Source: Kitasatospora sp. NBC_00458 (lineage in GTDB: Bacteria > Actinomycetota > Actinomycetes > Streptomycetales > Streptomycetaceae). Taken from it: 64,000 nucleotides of DNA. Below, piece after piece: positions 45,989 through 56,162 of the stretch. The DNA lies in contig NZ_CP107904.1 of assembly GCF_036013975.1 (NCBI RefSeq), positions 2,852,001 through 2,916,000 on the forward strand. The letters run 5' to 3'. Each line of letters starts with the position of its first letter. Position 1 is the stretch's first letter. The notes beneath the pieces were generated by a model. The model did not search any database, had not been told where the DNA came from, and was given only the letters and a program-made list of their open reading frames with translations. The translations under genes were made by a program, and so were the position numbers.

Positions 45989-47215
45989 ATGATCACGCGC
46001 GAGGAGTGTGCGGCACTGGACGCCGCCGACCCGCTGGCGGCGTTCCGCGGGGAGTTCACCCTCCCGCCGGGGGTGGTCTACCTGGACGGCAACTCGCTCG
46101 GCGTGCTGCCGGCCCGCACCCCGGCCCGGGTGCGGCAGGTGGTCGAGGAGGAGTGGGGCCGCGAGCTGATCCGCAGCTGGAACGACGCGGGCTGGTTCGA
46201 GCAGCCGTACCGGCTGGGCCGGCGGATCGCCCCGCTGATCGGGGCCGCCCCGGAGGAGGTGGTGGTCTGCGACACCACCTCGGTGAACCTGTTCAAGGTG
46301 CTGACGGCGGCGCTGCGGCTGCGCCCCGGGCGGCGGACGGTGCTCGGCGACGGCGCGGCCTTCCCGACCGACCTCTACATCGCCGAGGGTGTGACGGGGC
46401 TCGTGCCCGGCACCCGCAGCGTGCTCGTCGACCCCGCCGCGCTGGACTCCCACCTGGACGGGGACGTCGCCGTCGTCGTCCTGTCGCACGTCGACTACCG
46501 GACCGGCGAGCTGCTGGACATGCCCGGGATCACCGCCCGGGTGCAGGCCGCCGGCGCCCTGATGATCTGGGACGTCTGCCACTCGGTGGGCGCCCTGCCG
46601 GTCGAGCTCGGCGCGAGCGGCGCGGACTTCGCGGTCGGCTGCACCTACAAGTACCTGAACGGCGGACCCGGCTCGCCGGCGTTCCTGTTCGTCGCCGGCC
46701 GACACCTGGCGGCCGGGCCGGAGCAGCCGCTGAGCGGCTGGTTCGGACACGCCCGCCCGTTCGCCTTCGAGCCGGGGTACGACCCGAAGGAGGGCATCGG
46801 GCGCTTCCTGACCAGCTCGCCCTCGCTGCTCGGCCAGGCCGCGCTGGAGGCCTCGCTGGACGTCTGGGAGCAGGCCGACCCGGCCGCCGTCCGGACCAAG
46901 AGCCTGGCCCTGACCGACCTGTTCGTCTCGCTGGTGGAGGGGCTGGACGGGATCGAGGTGGCCACCCCGCGCGAGCACGCCCGGCGCGGCAGCCAGGTCG
47001 CACTGCGGCACGCCGACGGCTACCCGGTGGTGCAGGCGCTGATCGCGCGCGGCGTGATCGGGGACTTCCGGGCGCCGGACCTGATGCGGTTCGGCTTCAC
47101 CCCGCTCTACCTCTCCCACACGGACGTGTGGGACGCGGCGCAGCAGCTGGCGGAGGTGCTGGAGAGCGGCGAGTGGAAGGACGAGCGCTTCGCCCGCCGC
47201 GGCGAGGTGACCTGA
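45989..47215 (+). CDS. kynU: Kynureninase
   Basis: 408 aa from ATG 45989 (GAGAGG six bases upstream). A GTG at 45866 overlapping the dioxygenase stop would add a 41-residue Asp/Arg/Gly-rich repeat. PLP-dependent type I fold: YLDGNSLGVLP at the start, SHVDYRTGELLDMPG, and the PLP lysine in CTYKYLNGGPGSP (Lys221). It converts kynurenine to anthranilate and alanine. It follows tryptophan dioxygenase in one operon. Confidence 0.95.
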   Translation: MITREECAALDAADPLAAFRGEFTLPPGVVYLDGNSLGVLPARTPARVRQVVEEEWGRELIRSWNDAGWFEQPYRLGRRIAPLIGAAPEEVVVCDTTSVNLFKVLTAALRLRPGRRTVLGDGAAFPTDLYIAEGVTGLVPGTRSVLVDPAALDSHLDGDVAVVVLSHVDYRTGELLDMPGITARVQAAGALMIWDVCHSVGALPVELGASGADFAVGCTYKYLNGGPGSPAFLFVAGRHLAAGPEQPLSGWFGHARPFAFEPGYDPKEGIGRFLTSSPSLLGQAALEASLDVWEQADPAAVRTKSLALTDLFVSLVEGLDGIEVATPREHARRGSQVALRHADGYPVVQALIARGVIGDFRAPDLMRFGFTPLYLSHTDVWDAAQQLAEVLESGEWKDERFARRGEVT

Positions 47216-47309
47216 CCGGCCGACCCGGCGCCGACGCGACCCGCCGCCGACCCGGCGCGTCGACCCCGGGGGCGGACGCGCCGGTCCGTCCGACCGGCCT
47301 TCCTTGCCG

Positions 47310-47329
47310 TTAATAATGCCGAGTATTAA
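47310..47329. promoter_or_regulatory. Candidate TetR operator TTAATA-N8-TATTAA
   Basis: AT-rich inverted repeat just before the TetR start at 47340; strongly contrasts with the local G+C. Confidence 0.65.
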
Positions 47330-48736
<1,407 letters not shown>

Positions 48737-48806
48737 CCTCCGGGCCGCGTCCGTGACCTCCCCCACAGCGGCCCGGCGGTTCACCGCCGGGCCGTCGGGG
48801 CAGCTA

Positions 48807-48836
48807 CTCCTATGACATACCGTCAGACCATAGGAG
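48807..48836 (+). promoter_or_regulatory. Hairpin that can occlude the ribosome binding site of the orphan b-subunit gene
   Basis: CTCCTATG (48807-48814) pairs with CATAGGAG (48829-48836); the right arm contains the AGGAGG Shine-Dalgarno sequence of the gene at 48849. It may be an RNA control element or a DNA operator. Confidence 0.6.
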
Positions 48837-48848
48837 GGACGCATCATC

Positions 48849-49340
48849 ATGAACCTCGGACCACTGGAGCCCGAACCCTCCGAACTGCTCCTCGGACTGG
48901 CCTGCTTCTTCCTGCTGTTCTGGGTGTTCGGCCGCAAGCTCCTGCCCAGGATCGAAGAGGTGCTGGCCACCCGGCGCGACGTCATCGAGGGCGGGCAGGA
49001 GCGCGCTGAGGCGACCCGCGCCGAGGCCGAGCGCACGCTGGAGGAGTACCGGCAGGAGCTGGCGGCGGCCCGGCACGAGGCGGCGCGGATCCGGCAGGAG
49101 GCCGCCGAGCAGGGTGCGGTGCTCATCGCGGCGGCGCGCGAGGAGGGCCTCCGCGAGCGGGACCGGCTGATAGCCGAGGCCGACGCGCAGCTCGCCGTGG
49201 ACCGGGCACTCGCCGCCGTGACGCTCCGGCATGACGTCGGCGAGCTGGCCGTGGAGCTGGCCGGCCGGGTGGTCGGCGAGCCGGTGGGCGCCGTCGCCGC
49301 CCGGCGCGGCACGGTGGAGCGCTTCTTCGACGAGCGCTGA
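48849..49340 (+). CDS. Orphan ATP synthase subunit b (AtpF) paralogue
   Basis: 163 aa. One N-terminal helix (about 13-31, LLLGLACFFLLFWVFGRKLLP), then RIEEVLATRRDVIEGG and a long charged coiled coil (EATRAEAERTLEEYRQELAAARHEAARIRQEAAEQGAVLI) ending LAGRVVGEP...RFFDER. This is the full b/b' stator design, shorter than the usual actinobacterial AtpF. No other atp genes lie nearby, so it is not in the main operon. It might replace b under some condition or act elsewhere. Confidence 0.88.
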   Translation: MNLGPLEPEPSELLLGLACFFLLFWVFGRKLLPRIEEVLATRRDVIEGGQERAEATRAEAERTLEEYRQELAAARHEAARIRQEAAEQGAVLIAAAREEGLRERDRLIAEADAQLAVDRALAAVTLRHDVGELAVELAGRVVGEPVGAVAARRGTVERFFDER

Positions 49341-49355
49341 GCCGCCCCCGACGGC

Positions 49356-49401
49356 CGCCGACGGCCCCTCGCCCGCAGGACCGGGCGAGGGGCCGTCGGC
49401 G
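49356..49401. terminator. 19-bp perfect hairpin terminator
   Basis: Arms 49356-49374 and 49383-49401, loop of 8, just after the orphan b-subunit gene. Confidence 0.85.
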
Positions 49402-49481
49402 CGTCCGGAGCAGCCGCCGTCGGACCGGGCGGGCCCGCCCGAACCGCCGCCGGCCGTACTCGGACCGCCCTCAGAGCGCCC

Positions 49482-50435
49482 TCAGAGCGCCGTCAGTTCC
49501 CCGATCAGCCGCCCGTAGACCCCGAAGGCGGGCTTGGGCGCGTAGTCGTCGCGGAGCAGGCCGAAGTGGTGGAAGAGGCCGGGACCGGCGCTGTCCGCGT
49601 CCCGGAGGCCGAAGTGCCCGTAGCCGGTGATGTTCAGCTCGGCGGCCAGGCCCGCGACCGTCCGGACCACCTCCTCCACCACCTCGGCCTGCCGTTCCTC
49701 CGAGCGGCCCGGCCCGGTGGGCCAGCCGTGCTCACAGATCCGGATCGGCACCGACGGTCCGATGCCGGCCCGGGCGACGGTCTCCCGCCGGAACCCCGCG
49801 AGCACCGCCGCGACCACCTCGGCGAGCCGCCCCGCCGGGACGGGGCGGAAGACGTCGGGGAAGAAGTCCAGCCCGACGTAGTCGAGCGCGCGGTGGAACC
49901 GCTCGTCGGCGAGCTCGCCGAGGTCCGCCCAGAAGGTGTCGGCGGGGTCGAAGCCCAGCACCGCGTTGAACCCCACCGCGAGGTCGAGGCCGAGGGCCAG
50001 CGCCTCCTCCTTGGCCGCCACCACCCCCCGGACCAGCGCCTGCCGGACGTTCGGGACGGAGCCGTCGAGCACCGGCGAGTCGGCGTTCGGCTCCTCGCAG
50101 ATCTGGAGCACGCCGATCCGGTGGCCCTCGGTGCGCACGGTCCGCCGGACGAAGTCCAGCCAGCCGTCCAACCGCCCGTCCGGCTCCCGGAACTGGAGGA
50201 CCAGGTCGAGCCGGCGGCCCTCGACGGCGTACTGCCCGGGCTCGGCCGGGGTGGGCGGGGTGGCCGGTCCCTCGGGGTACGAGCGGTAGGCGCGGACCAG
50301 CAGGGCGGGCGCCCCGCCCTGGAGTTCGCGCAGCGCGGCGGTGATCCGGTCCGGGTCGTCGGGGCGGACGGGCGCGACCGTGCCGGTGTCGTCGCCGAGC
50401 AGGCCGCCGGGGTAGATGCCGAAGGTGAAGGTCAT
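49482..50435 (-). CDS. TIM-barrel glycoside-hydrolase-like protein
   Basis: 317 aa, GGTGAGGGC before ATG 50435. Alternating strand/helix pattern with VLQICEEPNADSP (Glu after a strand, followed by Pro-Asn, as in clan GH-A acid/base positions), YVGLDFFPDVF, and RICEHGWPTGPGR (second Glu, candidate nucleophile). No signal peptide, so intracellular. The family number cannot be named. Divergent from a TetR gene. Confidence 0.75.
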   Translation of the reverse strand: MTFTFGIYPGGLLGDDTGTVAPVRPDDPDRITAALRELQGGAPALLVRAYRSYPEGPATPPTPAEPGQYAVEGRRLDLVLQFREPDGRLDGWLDFVRRTVRTEGHRIGVLQICEEPNADSPVLDGSVPNVRQALVRGVVAAKEEALALGLDLAVGFNAVLGFDPADTFWADLGELADERFHRALDYVGLDFFPDVFRPVPAGRLAEVVAAVLAGFRRETVARAGIGPSVPIRICEHGWPTGPGRSEERQAEVVEEVVRTVAGLAAELNITGYGHFGLRDADSAGPGLFHHFGLLRDDYAPKPAFGVYGRLIGELTAL

Positions 50436-50456
50436 GCCCTCACCGTAGCCGATATT

Positions 50457-50486
50457 TTTGGTGTCACTCCAAGTTTGGTGCGGCAC
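50457..50486. promoter_or_regulatory. Candidate operator with TTTGGTG repeats
   Basis: TTGG-N7-CCAA (50458-50472) overlapping direct repeats of TTGGTG(N0-3)CAC at 50458 and 50475, between divergent genes. Confidence 0.45.
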
Positions 50487-50498
50487 TATGATCCGGGC

Positions 50499-51128
50499 AT
50501 GGGACTTCGCGAGGAGAAGAAGCGGCAGACCCGCACCCTGCTGGCCGACACCGCCATGGGCCTGTTCGCCGAGCACGGGTTCGAGCAGGTCACCGTGGTC
50601 GAGGTGGCCCGGGCCGCCGGGGTCTCGCCCAACACGGTGTTCAACTACTTCCCGACCAAGGAGGACCTCTTCTTCGACCGCCAGGCCGAGGTGGAGGCCC
50701 ACCTGGCCCGGGTGGTGCGGGCACGCCCCGCGGGCACCTCGGCCGCGGACGCCGTCCGGGCCGACCTGCTGGCCGGCCTGGACGCGGGCGAGCCGACGTA
50801 CGGGCTGAGCCCGCAGGCAGGGGTGTTCTGGCGGGTGATCGCGGAGAGCCCGGCGCTCCGGGCCCGGCTGCTCGACCTGGGCGAACGCGCCGAGCGGGCC
50901 CTGGCCGCGGCGCTGGCCGAGGAGGCCGGAGCCGCGCCGGACGACCCGCTCCCCCGGCTGGTGGCGGGCGCGATCGCCGGGGCGCACCGCGCGGCGCTGG
51001 CGGAGATCCGGCGGGGCATGGTGGCGGGCGAACCGGTGGACGCCGTCCGGGACCGGGTCGAGGCGGCGGTGACGGCGGGCTTCGGACTGCTGGGCACCGG
51101 CCTCGCGGGGTGGCCGCCCGCCCGCTGA
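50499..51128 (+). CDS. TetR-family regulator
   Basis: 209 aa. N-terminal REEKKRQTRTLLADTAMGLFAEHGFEQVTVVEVARAAGVSPNTVFNYFPTKEDLFFD, a textbook TetR helix-turn-helix with the NTVFNYF variant. Ligand domain Ala-rich. Divergent from the TIM-barrel gene, which it may repress. Confidence 0.9.
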   Translation: MGLREEKKRQTRTLLADTAMGLFAEHGFEQVTVVEVARAAGVSPNTVFNYFPTKEDLFFDRQAEVEAHLARVVRARPAGTSAADAVRADLLAGLDAGEPTYGLSPQAGVFWRVIAESPALRARLLDLGERAERALAAALAEEAGAAPDDPLPRLVAGAIAGAHRAALAEIRRGMVAGEPVDAVRDRVEAAVTAGFGLLGTGLAGWPPAR

Positions 51129-51177
51129 GCGGTGAACGGGCCGGGCAGGCGCCGGGATCGGAGACGGGAACGGAACG

Positions 51178-51215
51178 CACCGTGCCGCCCGGTCGGAGGA
51201 CCGGGCGGCACGGTG
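51178..51215. terminator. 17-bp perfect hairpin terminator
   Basis: Arms 51178-51194 and 51199-51215, loop GGAG, between convergent TetR and adhesin genes. Confidence 0.85.
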
Positions 51216-51253
51216 TCCGTTGCGGCCGGAGCTACCGGAGCCGCCGGAGCCGG

Positions 51254-52813
51254 CTAGCTGTGGCGCCCGCGGCGACGGGCGGCGGCCACGGCGAGACCGC
51301 CGAGGGCCAGCAGGCCGACGCCGGCCAGGCCCAGGACGACCGGGCCGTTGCCCGCACCGGTCGACGGCAGTTCACCGCCGCCACCCGGCTTGCCGGGGGC
51401 CGGGTGGTGGCCGGTCGGGCCGTGGCTGCCCGAGCCGTGGCCGCCCGGCCCGTGGCTGCTCGGGCCGTGACTGGTCGGCGCGGCACTGGACGAGCTGGGC
51501 GAGGAGGTCGGCGAGGTCGGCGACGCCGTCGGCGAGGTGGGGCTCGCGGTCGGGGACGTCGGCGAGGCGGTCGGCGAGGTCGGGCTCGCGGTCGGGGACG
51601 TCGGCGACGCCGTCGGCGAGGTCGGGGACGCCGTCGGGGAGGTCGGGCTCGCGGTGGGCGAGGTCGGGGAGGAGGTCGGCGAGGTCGGCGACGGGCTCGG
51701 CGTCACCTCGCAGTCCGGCAGGTCCCCGTCGAACGGGTAGCTGTGGATCTCGTAGCCGCCGTTGCCGGTCTGGATCAGGTTGCCCGCCAGGTACACCCGG
51801 CCGTTCATGCCCGGCATGCTGATGGTGGTGGTGCCCGCCGGGTTGCCGGCCATCACCGAGCCCTGGAACTGCGCGCTGCCGAGGATCTGCGCGGCCGTGG
51901 ACGTGGGGAAGTTCCACATCAGCTTGGAGCGCATCTCGGTGGTCGGGTCGCCCGCCAGGCCCGTCCCGGTGTAGGTGTTGATGACCGGGTCGGCCGCCAG
52001 CATGTTGACCACGACGGTGGCGCCGGCCGGGATGTTGGTGAACACCAGGCCGATCTGCTGACCGGCGGAGCCGAGGTTCCCGGGGACGTTGAAGACCTGC
52101 TTCGCGCTGGTCCCGTCACCGGTGAAGGTCGCCTCGGTGGCGGTGACCGCCACGGTGCCGGTGGCCGTCGCGCGCCCGACGCAGGCGGAGACGTCCTCGA
52201 TCTGGGTGAGCACCGACTGGTACGGCGCGGCGGCGTTCGCGTCCTGGATCGCCTGGCCGGTCGGGTCGATGGCGACCGTGCCGGTGAGCGTGCCCGCGTA
52301 CCGCAGGTTGCCGAAGGCCTGGCCCTGCGAGTCGCTGCCGCCGATCAGCAGCGAGTTGCCGGGCAGTATCGTCACGTTGCCGCCGACGGTGAGGAAGTCG
52401 CTGCCGTTCGGCGGGACGACGCGGGAGCCGACGCCGACCACGCCCGCGTTGTAGGCGCCGCCGCCCTGGCTCTTGTCGACGGTGAAGTCCCCGAGGGCGA
52501 CGATCTTTCCCTCGGCCTCGGCGGCCCGCCCGTTGACGGTGTAGTCGCCACCGGTGAAGACGTTGATCGTGGCGTCCCGGCCGGTGAAGTCGCCGTTGTT
52601 CGGCGGCGGCCAGGTGGCCGGGCAGTCCGGCCCGCTGCAGGCGCCGAGCGGCGGGGCCAGCGGCGCGGCCGAACCGACCGTCAGTACCGCTGCCATCGGC
52701 AGGGCCGCGACGGCGGTCGCCACCGCGACCCGGACGGCCCGCCGCCGCCGAGCGGCCGGCGGGCGCTCGACGGCGGTTCTTCTGTGATCCGGCGTACCGG
52801 TGCCCTGACCCAT
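51254..52813 (-). CDS. LPXTG-anchored choice-of-anchor A family surface protein
   Basis: 519 aa from ATG 52813 (GCGGAGGAA upstream). Signal peptide about 25-52; choice-of-anchor A domain about 70-330 (NGDFTGRDATINVFTGGDYTVNGRAAEAEGKIVALGDFTV...GMNGRVYLAGNLIQTG). A linker of about ten SPTSPTA repeats follows, then a His/Gly-rich region and the sortase signal LPSTG (482-486) with a hydrophobic helix and basic tail. A sortase links it to the wall. The beta-helix-like domain may be adhesive. Thr/Pro repeats are likely O-mannosylation sites for the Pmt in this window. Confidence 0.92.
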   Translation of the reverse strand: MGQGTGTPDHRRTAVERPPAARRRRAVRVAVATAVAALPMAAVLTVGSAAPLAPPLGACSGPDCPATWPPPNNGDFTGRDATINVFTGGDYTVNGRAAEAEGKIVALGDFTVDKSQGGGAYNAGVVGVGSRVVPPNGSDFLTVGGNVTILPGNSLLIGGSDSQGQAFGNLRYAGTLTGTVAIDPTGQAIQDANAAAPYQSVLTQIEDVSACVGRATATGTVAVTATEATFTGDGTSAKQVFNVPGNLGSAGQQIGLVFTNIPAGATVVVNMLAADPVINTYTGTGLAGDPTTEMRSKLMWNFPTSTAAQILGSAQFQGSVMAGNPAGTTTISMPGMNGRVYLAGNLIQTGNGGYEIHSYPFDGDLPDCEVTPSPSPTSPTSSPTSPTASPTSPTASPTSPTASPTSPTASPTSPTASPTSPTASPTSPTASPTSPTSSPSSSSAAPTSHGPSSHGPGGHGSGSHGPTGHHPAPGKPGGGGELPSTGAGNGPVVLGLAGVGLLALGGLAVAAARRRGRHS

Positions 52814-53023
52814 CGACACATTCCTCCGCACAGAGAAAAGGGCAGGCTGGACAACCTGCCTCGTTCCAGTTGATACAGGATCATCCCACTCGATTGACAC
52901 AGATAGGGAACATCCCATACCAAATCGGACGATCCATACCCTACAGAGCATCAGCAATGATCCGAAAATCCACCGAACGGCTGACCGGCCCCGGCGGCCG
53001 CCCTCCCCCGCTAGGTTGTGACC

Positions 53024-53764
53024 ATGACTTCCGAGCCCCAGGAGACGCCCGACCGCCCGGCCCCGGAGCCGGGTGCGGACACCGCGCTCGCCACCGTCGC
53101 GGCCAGTGCCGACGTGCTGCGCCACCCCGAGGCCGGCGAGCACCTGCTCACCGCCGTCGAGAAGGAGCGCGCCGCCCGGTTCCGCCACGAGTCGGGGCGG
53201 GTCGACTTCACCGCCGCGCACGTCCTGGTCCGGCTCTGCGCCGCCCGGCTGCTCGGCGTCCCGGCCGCCGGACTGACCCTGGCCCAGAACTGCCCCGACT
53301 GCGGCAAGGGCGACCACGGCAAGCCGTACCTGCCCGACCACCCGGACGTCTCGGTCAGCCTCTCCCACACCAAGGGCGTGGTCGCCGCCGCCGCCGGGCA
53401 CCGGCCGATCGGCGTCGACGTCGAGCTGAACACCCGCAGCGGCAGCCTGCTCGACGTGGCCGGCCGGGTGCTGGCCCCCGCCGAGCTGGCACAGGTCCAG
53501 GCGCACCCCGACCCCGCGTCGGCCTTCCTGCGGCTCTGGGTCCGGAAGGAGTCGCTGATCAAGATCGGCCGCACCAGCCTGGACGGCCTCGCCTCCGTCG
53601 ACCTCTCCGGCCTCCCGCTGGACCTGCCGGACGGGCGGTCGCTGCTCAGCCGCTTCGAGGAGCTGTACCTGCTCGACTGGGTGGACGACGCGCAGGGCGC
53701 GGCCGTCGCCGCGGTGAGCGCCGTGCCGCCGCGCGTGGTGGTGCTGGCGCCGCCGGCCGGCTGA
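53024..53764 (+). CDS. 4'-phosphopantetheinyl transferase, Sfp type
   Basis: 246 aa. Motifs: GKPYLPDHPDVSVSLSHTKG, IGVDVEL (metal-binding Asp-Glu) and RLWVRKESLIKIGRTSL (W-x-KES-x2-K). Activates carrier proteins of PKS/NRPS/FAS. No such synthase is adjacent, so it probably serves clusters elsewhere. NCPDCGKGDHG adds a Cys pair not needed for activity. Confidence 0.93.
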   Translation: MTSEPQETPDRPAPEPGADTALATVAASADVLRHPEAGEHLLTAVEKERAARFRHESGRVDFTAAHVLVRLCAARLLGVPAAGLTLAQNCPDCGKGDHGKPYLPDHPDVSVSLSHTKGVVAAAAGHRPIGVDVELNTRSGSLLDVAGRVLAPAELAQVQAHPDPASAFLRLWVRKESLIKIGRTSLDGLASVDLSGLPLDLPDGRSLLSRFEELYLLDWVDDAQGAAVAAVSAVPPRVVVLAPPAG

Positions 53765-53935
53765 GCGGCGGACGGGGCGGCGGGTGGGTGAGTGGGTGGA
53801 CGATCCACCCGCCCGGGAGGGCCCCGGATAAGCGGTGTTAGCGTCCTGACCGGGGCGGAGGAACCGGACGCCCCGGCTGCCCGCGGCCGCGACCGCCTGT
53901 GCGCAGCCCCCGTTGAGTCACAAGGGTGCCCCGCC

Positions 53936-54418
53936 ATGGCCAAGTTCCTGCTGAGCCTGCACGTCCTCGCCTCGGTGCTGTTCATCGGCCCGGTGGCCGT
54001 GGCCGTCAGCATGTTCCCGCGCCGGGCGAGGGCCGCACTGGCCGGCGGCCCCGACCGGGCGGCCGACGCGGGCGTGCTCCGCGTACTGCACCGGATCACC
54101 CAGGTCTACGCGCTGCTCGGGATAGCCGTCCCGGTGCTCGGCATCGGGGTGGCCCAGGTGATGGACGTGCTCGGCCAGTCGTGGCTGGTCGTCTCGATGG
54201 TGCTCACCGCGGTCGCGGCGCTGTCCCTGCTGCTGTTCGTGCTGCCCGCCCAGCAGGCCGCGGTGGACGCGCTCGACCTCGACGCGGAGGCGGCCGAGCA
54301 CGGCAAGGCCGTCCACGGCCTCAGGCTGCTGCCGATGACCGCCGGTGTGTTCAACCTGCTCTGGGCGGTGGTCGTGGTCCTGATGATCATCCGACCGGGG
54401 TCGACCACCGGCGCCTGA
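53936..54418 (+). CDS. DUF2269-like four-helix membrane protein
   Basis: 160 aa. Four helices (about 1-25, 55-75, 83-103, 130-153). The LHVLASVLFIGPVAVAVSMFPRRAR start and LHRITQVYALLGIAVPVLGIG resemble DUF2269 proteins, a family of unknown role. It lies before a MmyB-type regulator, with about 110 bases between. Confidence 0.8.
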   Translation: MAKFLLSLHVLASVLFIGPVAVAVSMFPRRARAALAGGPDRAADAGVLRVLHRITQVYALLGIAVPVLGIGVAQVMDVLGQSWLVVSMVLTAVAALSLLLFVLPAQQAAVDALDLDAEAAEHGKAVHGLRLLPMTAGVFNLLWAVVVVLMIIRPGSTTGA

Positions 54419-54528
54419 GCCGACCGGGCCGCCTGCCCACCGGCGCCCCGCCCCGCCCGAGACCCCGCCCCGCCCGTGACCGCCGCCCCCACTGCCCCGG
54501 CCGCAGCGGGCGTACTACTGTCCCGTCC

Positions 54529-55362
54529 ATGACGATCATCGCGGGGATGGGACCGGAGACGGGTTCGGGCGTGGGCGTCCTGCTGCGCGGCTGGCGGGAG
54601 CGGCGCCGGCTCAGCCAACTGCAGCTGGCCCTGCTGGCCGACTCCTCGGCCCGGCACATCAGCTTCGTCGAGAACGGCCGCTCCCGGCCCAGCCAGGAGA
54701 TGGTGCTCCGGCTGGCCGAGCACCTCGACGTGCCGGTCCGCGAGCGCAACACGCTGCTGCTGGCCGCCGGGTACGCCCCGCACTACCCCGAGAAGCAGTT
54801 GGACGACCCCGCGATGGAGGCGCTGCGCTCCGGCATGGAGCGGCTGCTCGCCTCCCACGACCCGTACCCGGCGCTGGTGGTCGACGGCACCTTCCGCGTA
54901 CTGGCGGCCAACCGCTCGCTCGGCGTGCTGCTCACCGGGGTCGCCCCGCACCTGCTGGAGCCGCCGCTCAACGCGATGCGGATCAGCCTGCACCCGGAGG
55001 GGCTGGCGCCGCGCATCGTCAACCTGCGGCAGTGGCGCCGGCACCTGCTGGAGCGGATGGAGCAGCAGGTCGGGCTGGTCCGCTCCGAGCCGCTGCGGGC
55101 CCTGCTCGACGAGGTCCGCGCCTACCCGGATCCGGCGGGCGGCGCCGGGGAGGAGGCCGAGGAGGACGTCACCGCGCTGTTCCCGTTCGCGCTGCCGCTG
55201 CGGATCGCCCACGAGGGGCGGGTGCTGTCGTTCCTGTCGACGATCGCGACGTTCAACACCCCCCTGGACGTGACCGTCTCCGAGCTGGCCATCGAGGCCT
55301 TCCTCCCGGCCGACGCGGAGACGGTCGCGTTCCTCCAGGCCGCCGTGGGACCGGAGCGGTAG
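54529..55362 (+). CDS. XRE regulator with MmyB-like ligand domain
   Basis: 277 aa. Cro/C1 helix-turn-helix about 14-70 (LLRGWRERRRLSQLQLALLADSSARHISFVENGRSRPSQEMVLRLAEHLDVP), then the MmyB domain: NTLLLAAGYAPHYPE, PYPALVVDGTFRVLAANRSLGVLL, LEPPLNAMRISLHPEGLAPRIVN. MmyB proteins probably bind fatty acids and regulate neighbouring oxidoreductase or membrane genes; here the convergent membrane protein at 55432. Confidence 0.92.
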   Translation: MTIIAGMGPETGSGVGVLLRGWRERRRLSQLQLALLADSSARHISFVENGRSRPSQEMVLRLAEHLDVPVRERNTLLLAAGYAPHYPEKQLDDPAMEALRSGMERLLASHDPYPALVVDGTFRVLAANRSLGVLLTGVAPHLLEPPLNAMRISLHPEGLAPRIVNLRQWRRHLLERMEQQVGLVRSEPLRALLDEVRAYPDPAGGAGEEAEEDVTALFPFALPLRIAHEGRVLSFLSTIATFNTPLDVTVSELAIEAFLPADAETVAFLQAAVGPER

Positions 55363-55431
55363 GACCCGTCCCCGGCGCCCGGCGGGCGGCTCCGCCGGCG
55401 GGGACGGCTCCCGGCCGGGTGCCGGGGGCCT

Positions 55432-55860
55432 TCAGCGCGCCGCGGCGGCGGCGAGCCGGCGCAGCGCGGTGAACTGGAGGACGGCGAAGAGGAGCACCGT
55501 GCCGGCCTGCAGCGGGATCCAGACCAGACCGGCGGTGCTCGGCTCCAGCCAGAGCTCCATCGCCACCACGCTGAGCACCACCCAGGCCAGGTTGACCTCG
55601 ATCACCGCCTGCACGGCGAGCCGCGGCGGCTGCGGGCGGGCGGCCAGAACGCCGACCGCGAGGCCGAACACCGCGAGCAGCGCGCCGAGTCCGACCAGCG
55701 TCGACCGGCCGACGCCGAGCAGGTCGCCGAGCGGACCGGAGAAGGCCAGGTAGGCGAGGCCGTTGCCGCCGCTGACCACGGCGTCCAGGGCGAGGTGGCC
55801 GCGCAGGGACCGGTGGGAGCCGGGGGTGGTCGGGCGGGCGGCGAGGGTGTTCGCGGACAT
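55432..55860 (-). CDS. Four-helix hypothetical membrane protein
   Basis: 142 aa, helices about 21-42, 53-73, 82-103, 112-134. VVSGGNGLAYLAFSGPLGDLLGV is a conserved pattern in actinomycete proteins beside MmyB-type regulators. Function unknown. Confidence 0.75.
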   Translation of the reverse strand: MSANTLAARPTTPGSHRSLRGHLALDAVVSGGNGLAYLAFSGPLGDLLGVGRSTLVGLGALLAVFGLAVGVLAARPQPPRLAVQAVIEVNLAWVVLSVVAMELWLEPSTAGLVWIPLQAGTVLLFAVLQFTALRRLAAAAAR

Positions 55861-56162
55861 GACGGATCAGCCTCCGGAGGTGGGGTGTCGGATCCCGGGC
55901 GGCGTGCCCGCGGCCCGGTGACGACCACTCTGCCGGGCCGCCCCGGAACCGTCGATGACCTCCGAGGTCATGCCCTCCCCGCCGGCCGGACGGCGCGGGC
56001 GACCGCCGGGCGGCGCAGCGGTACGCCCGTCCGCTCGTCGGCCGCCCGCTCGACGGCCCGTCCGTTTGACGGCCTGCCCGACGATCGCCGTCTCCGCGCG
56101 GGTGACGCCCGGCGGGCCGAGGGTGTCGGCGGCGAACCGGTCCGGCTCGATGCGACATGACG
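55861..56162. other. Intergenic region
   Basis: Rich in CGGC/GCCG repeats with no coding or clear regulatory signal. CGTCCGCTCG and CCGCCCGCTCGACGG variants recur at 56020-56075. Confidence 0.35.

Noticed and set aside
48812..49009. Plus-strand ORF starting within the hairpin before the b subunit
   Set aside because: Out of frame with the b subunit, no ribosome site, Arg/Ala-rich shadow.
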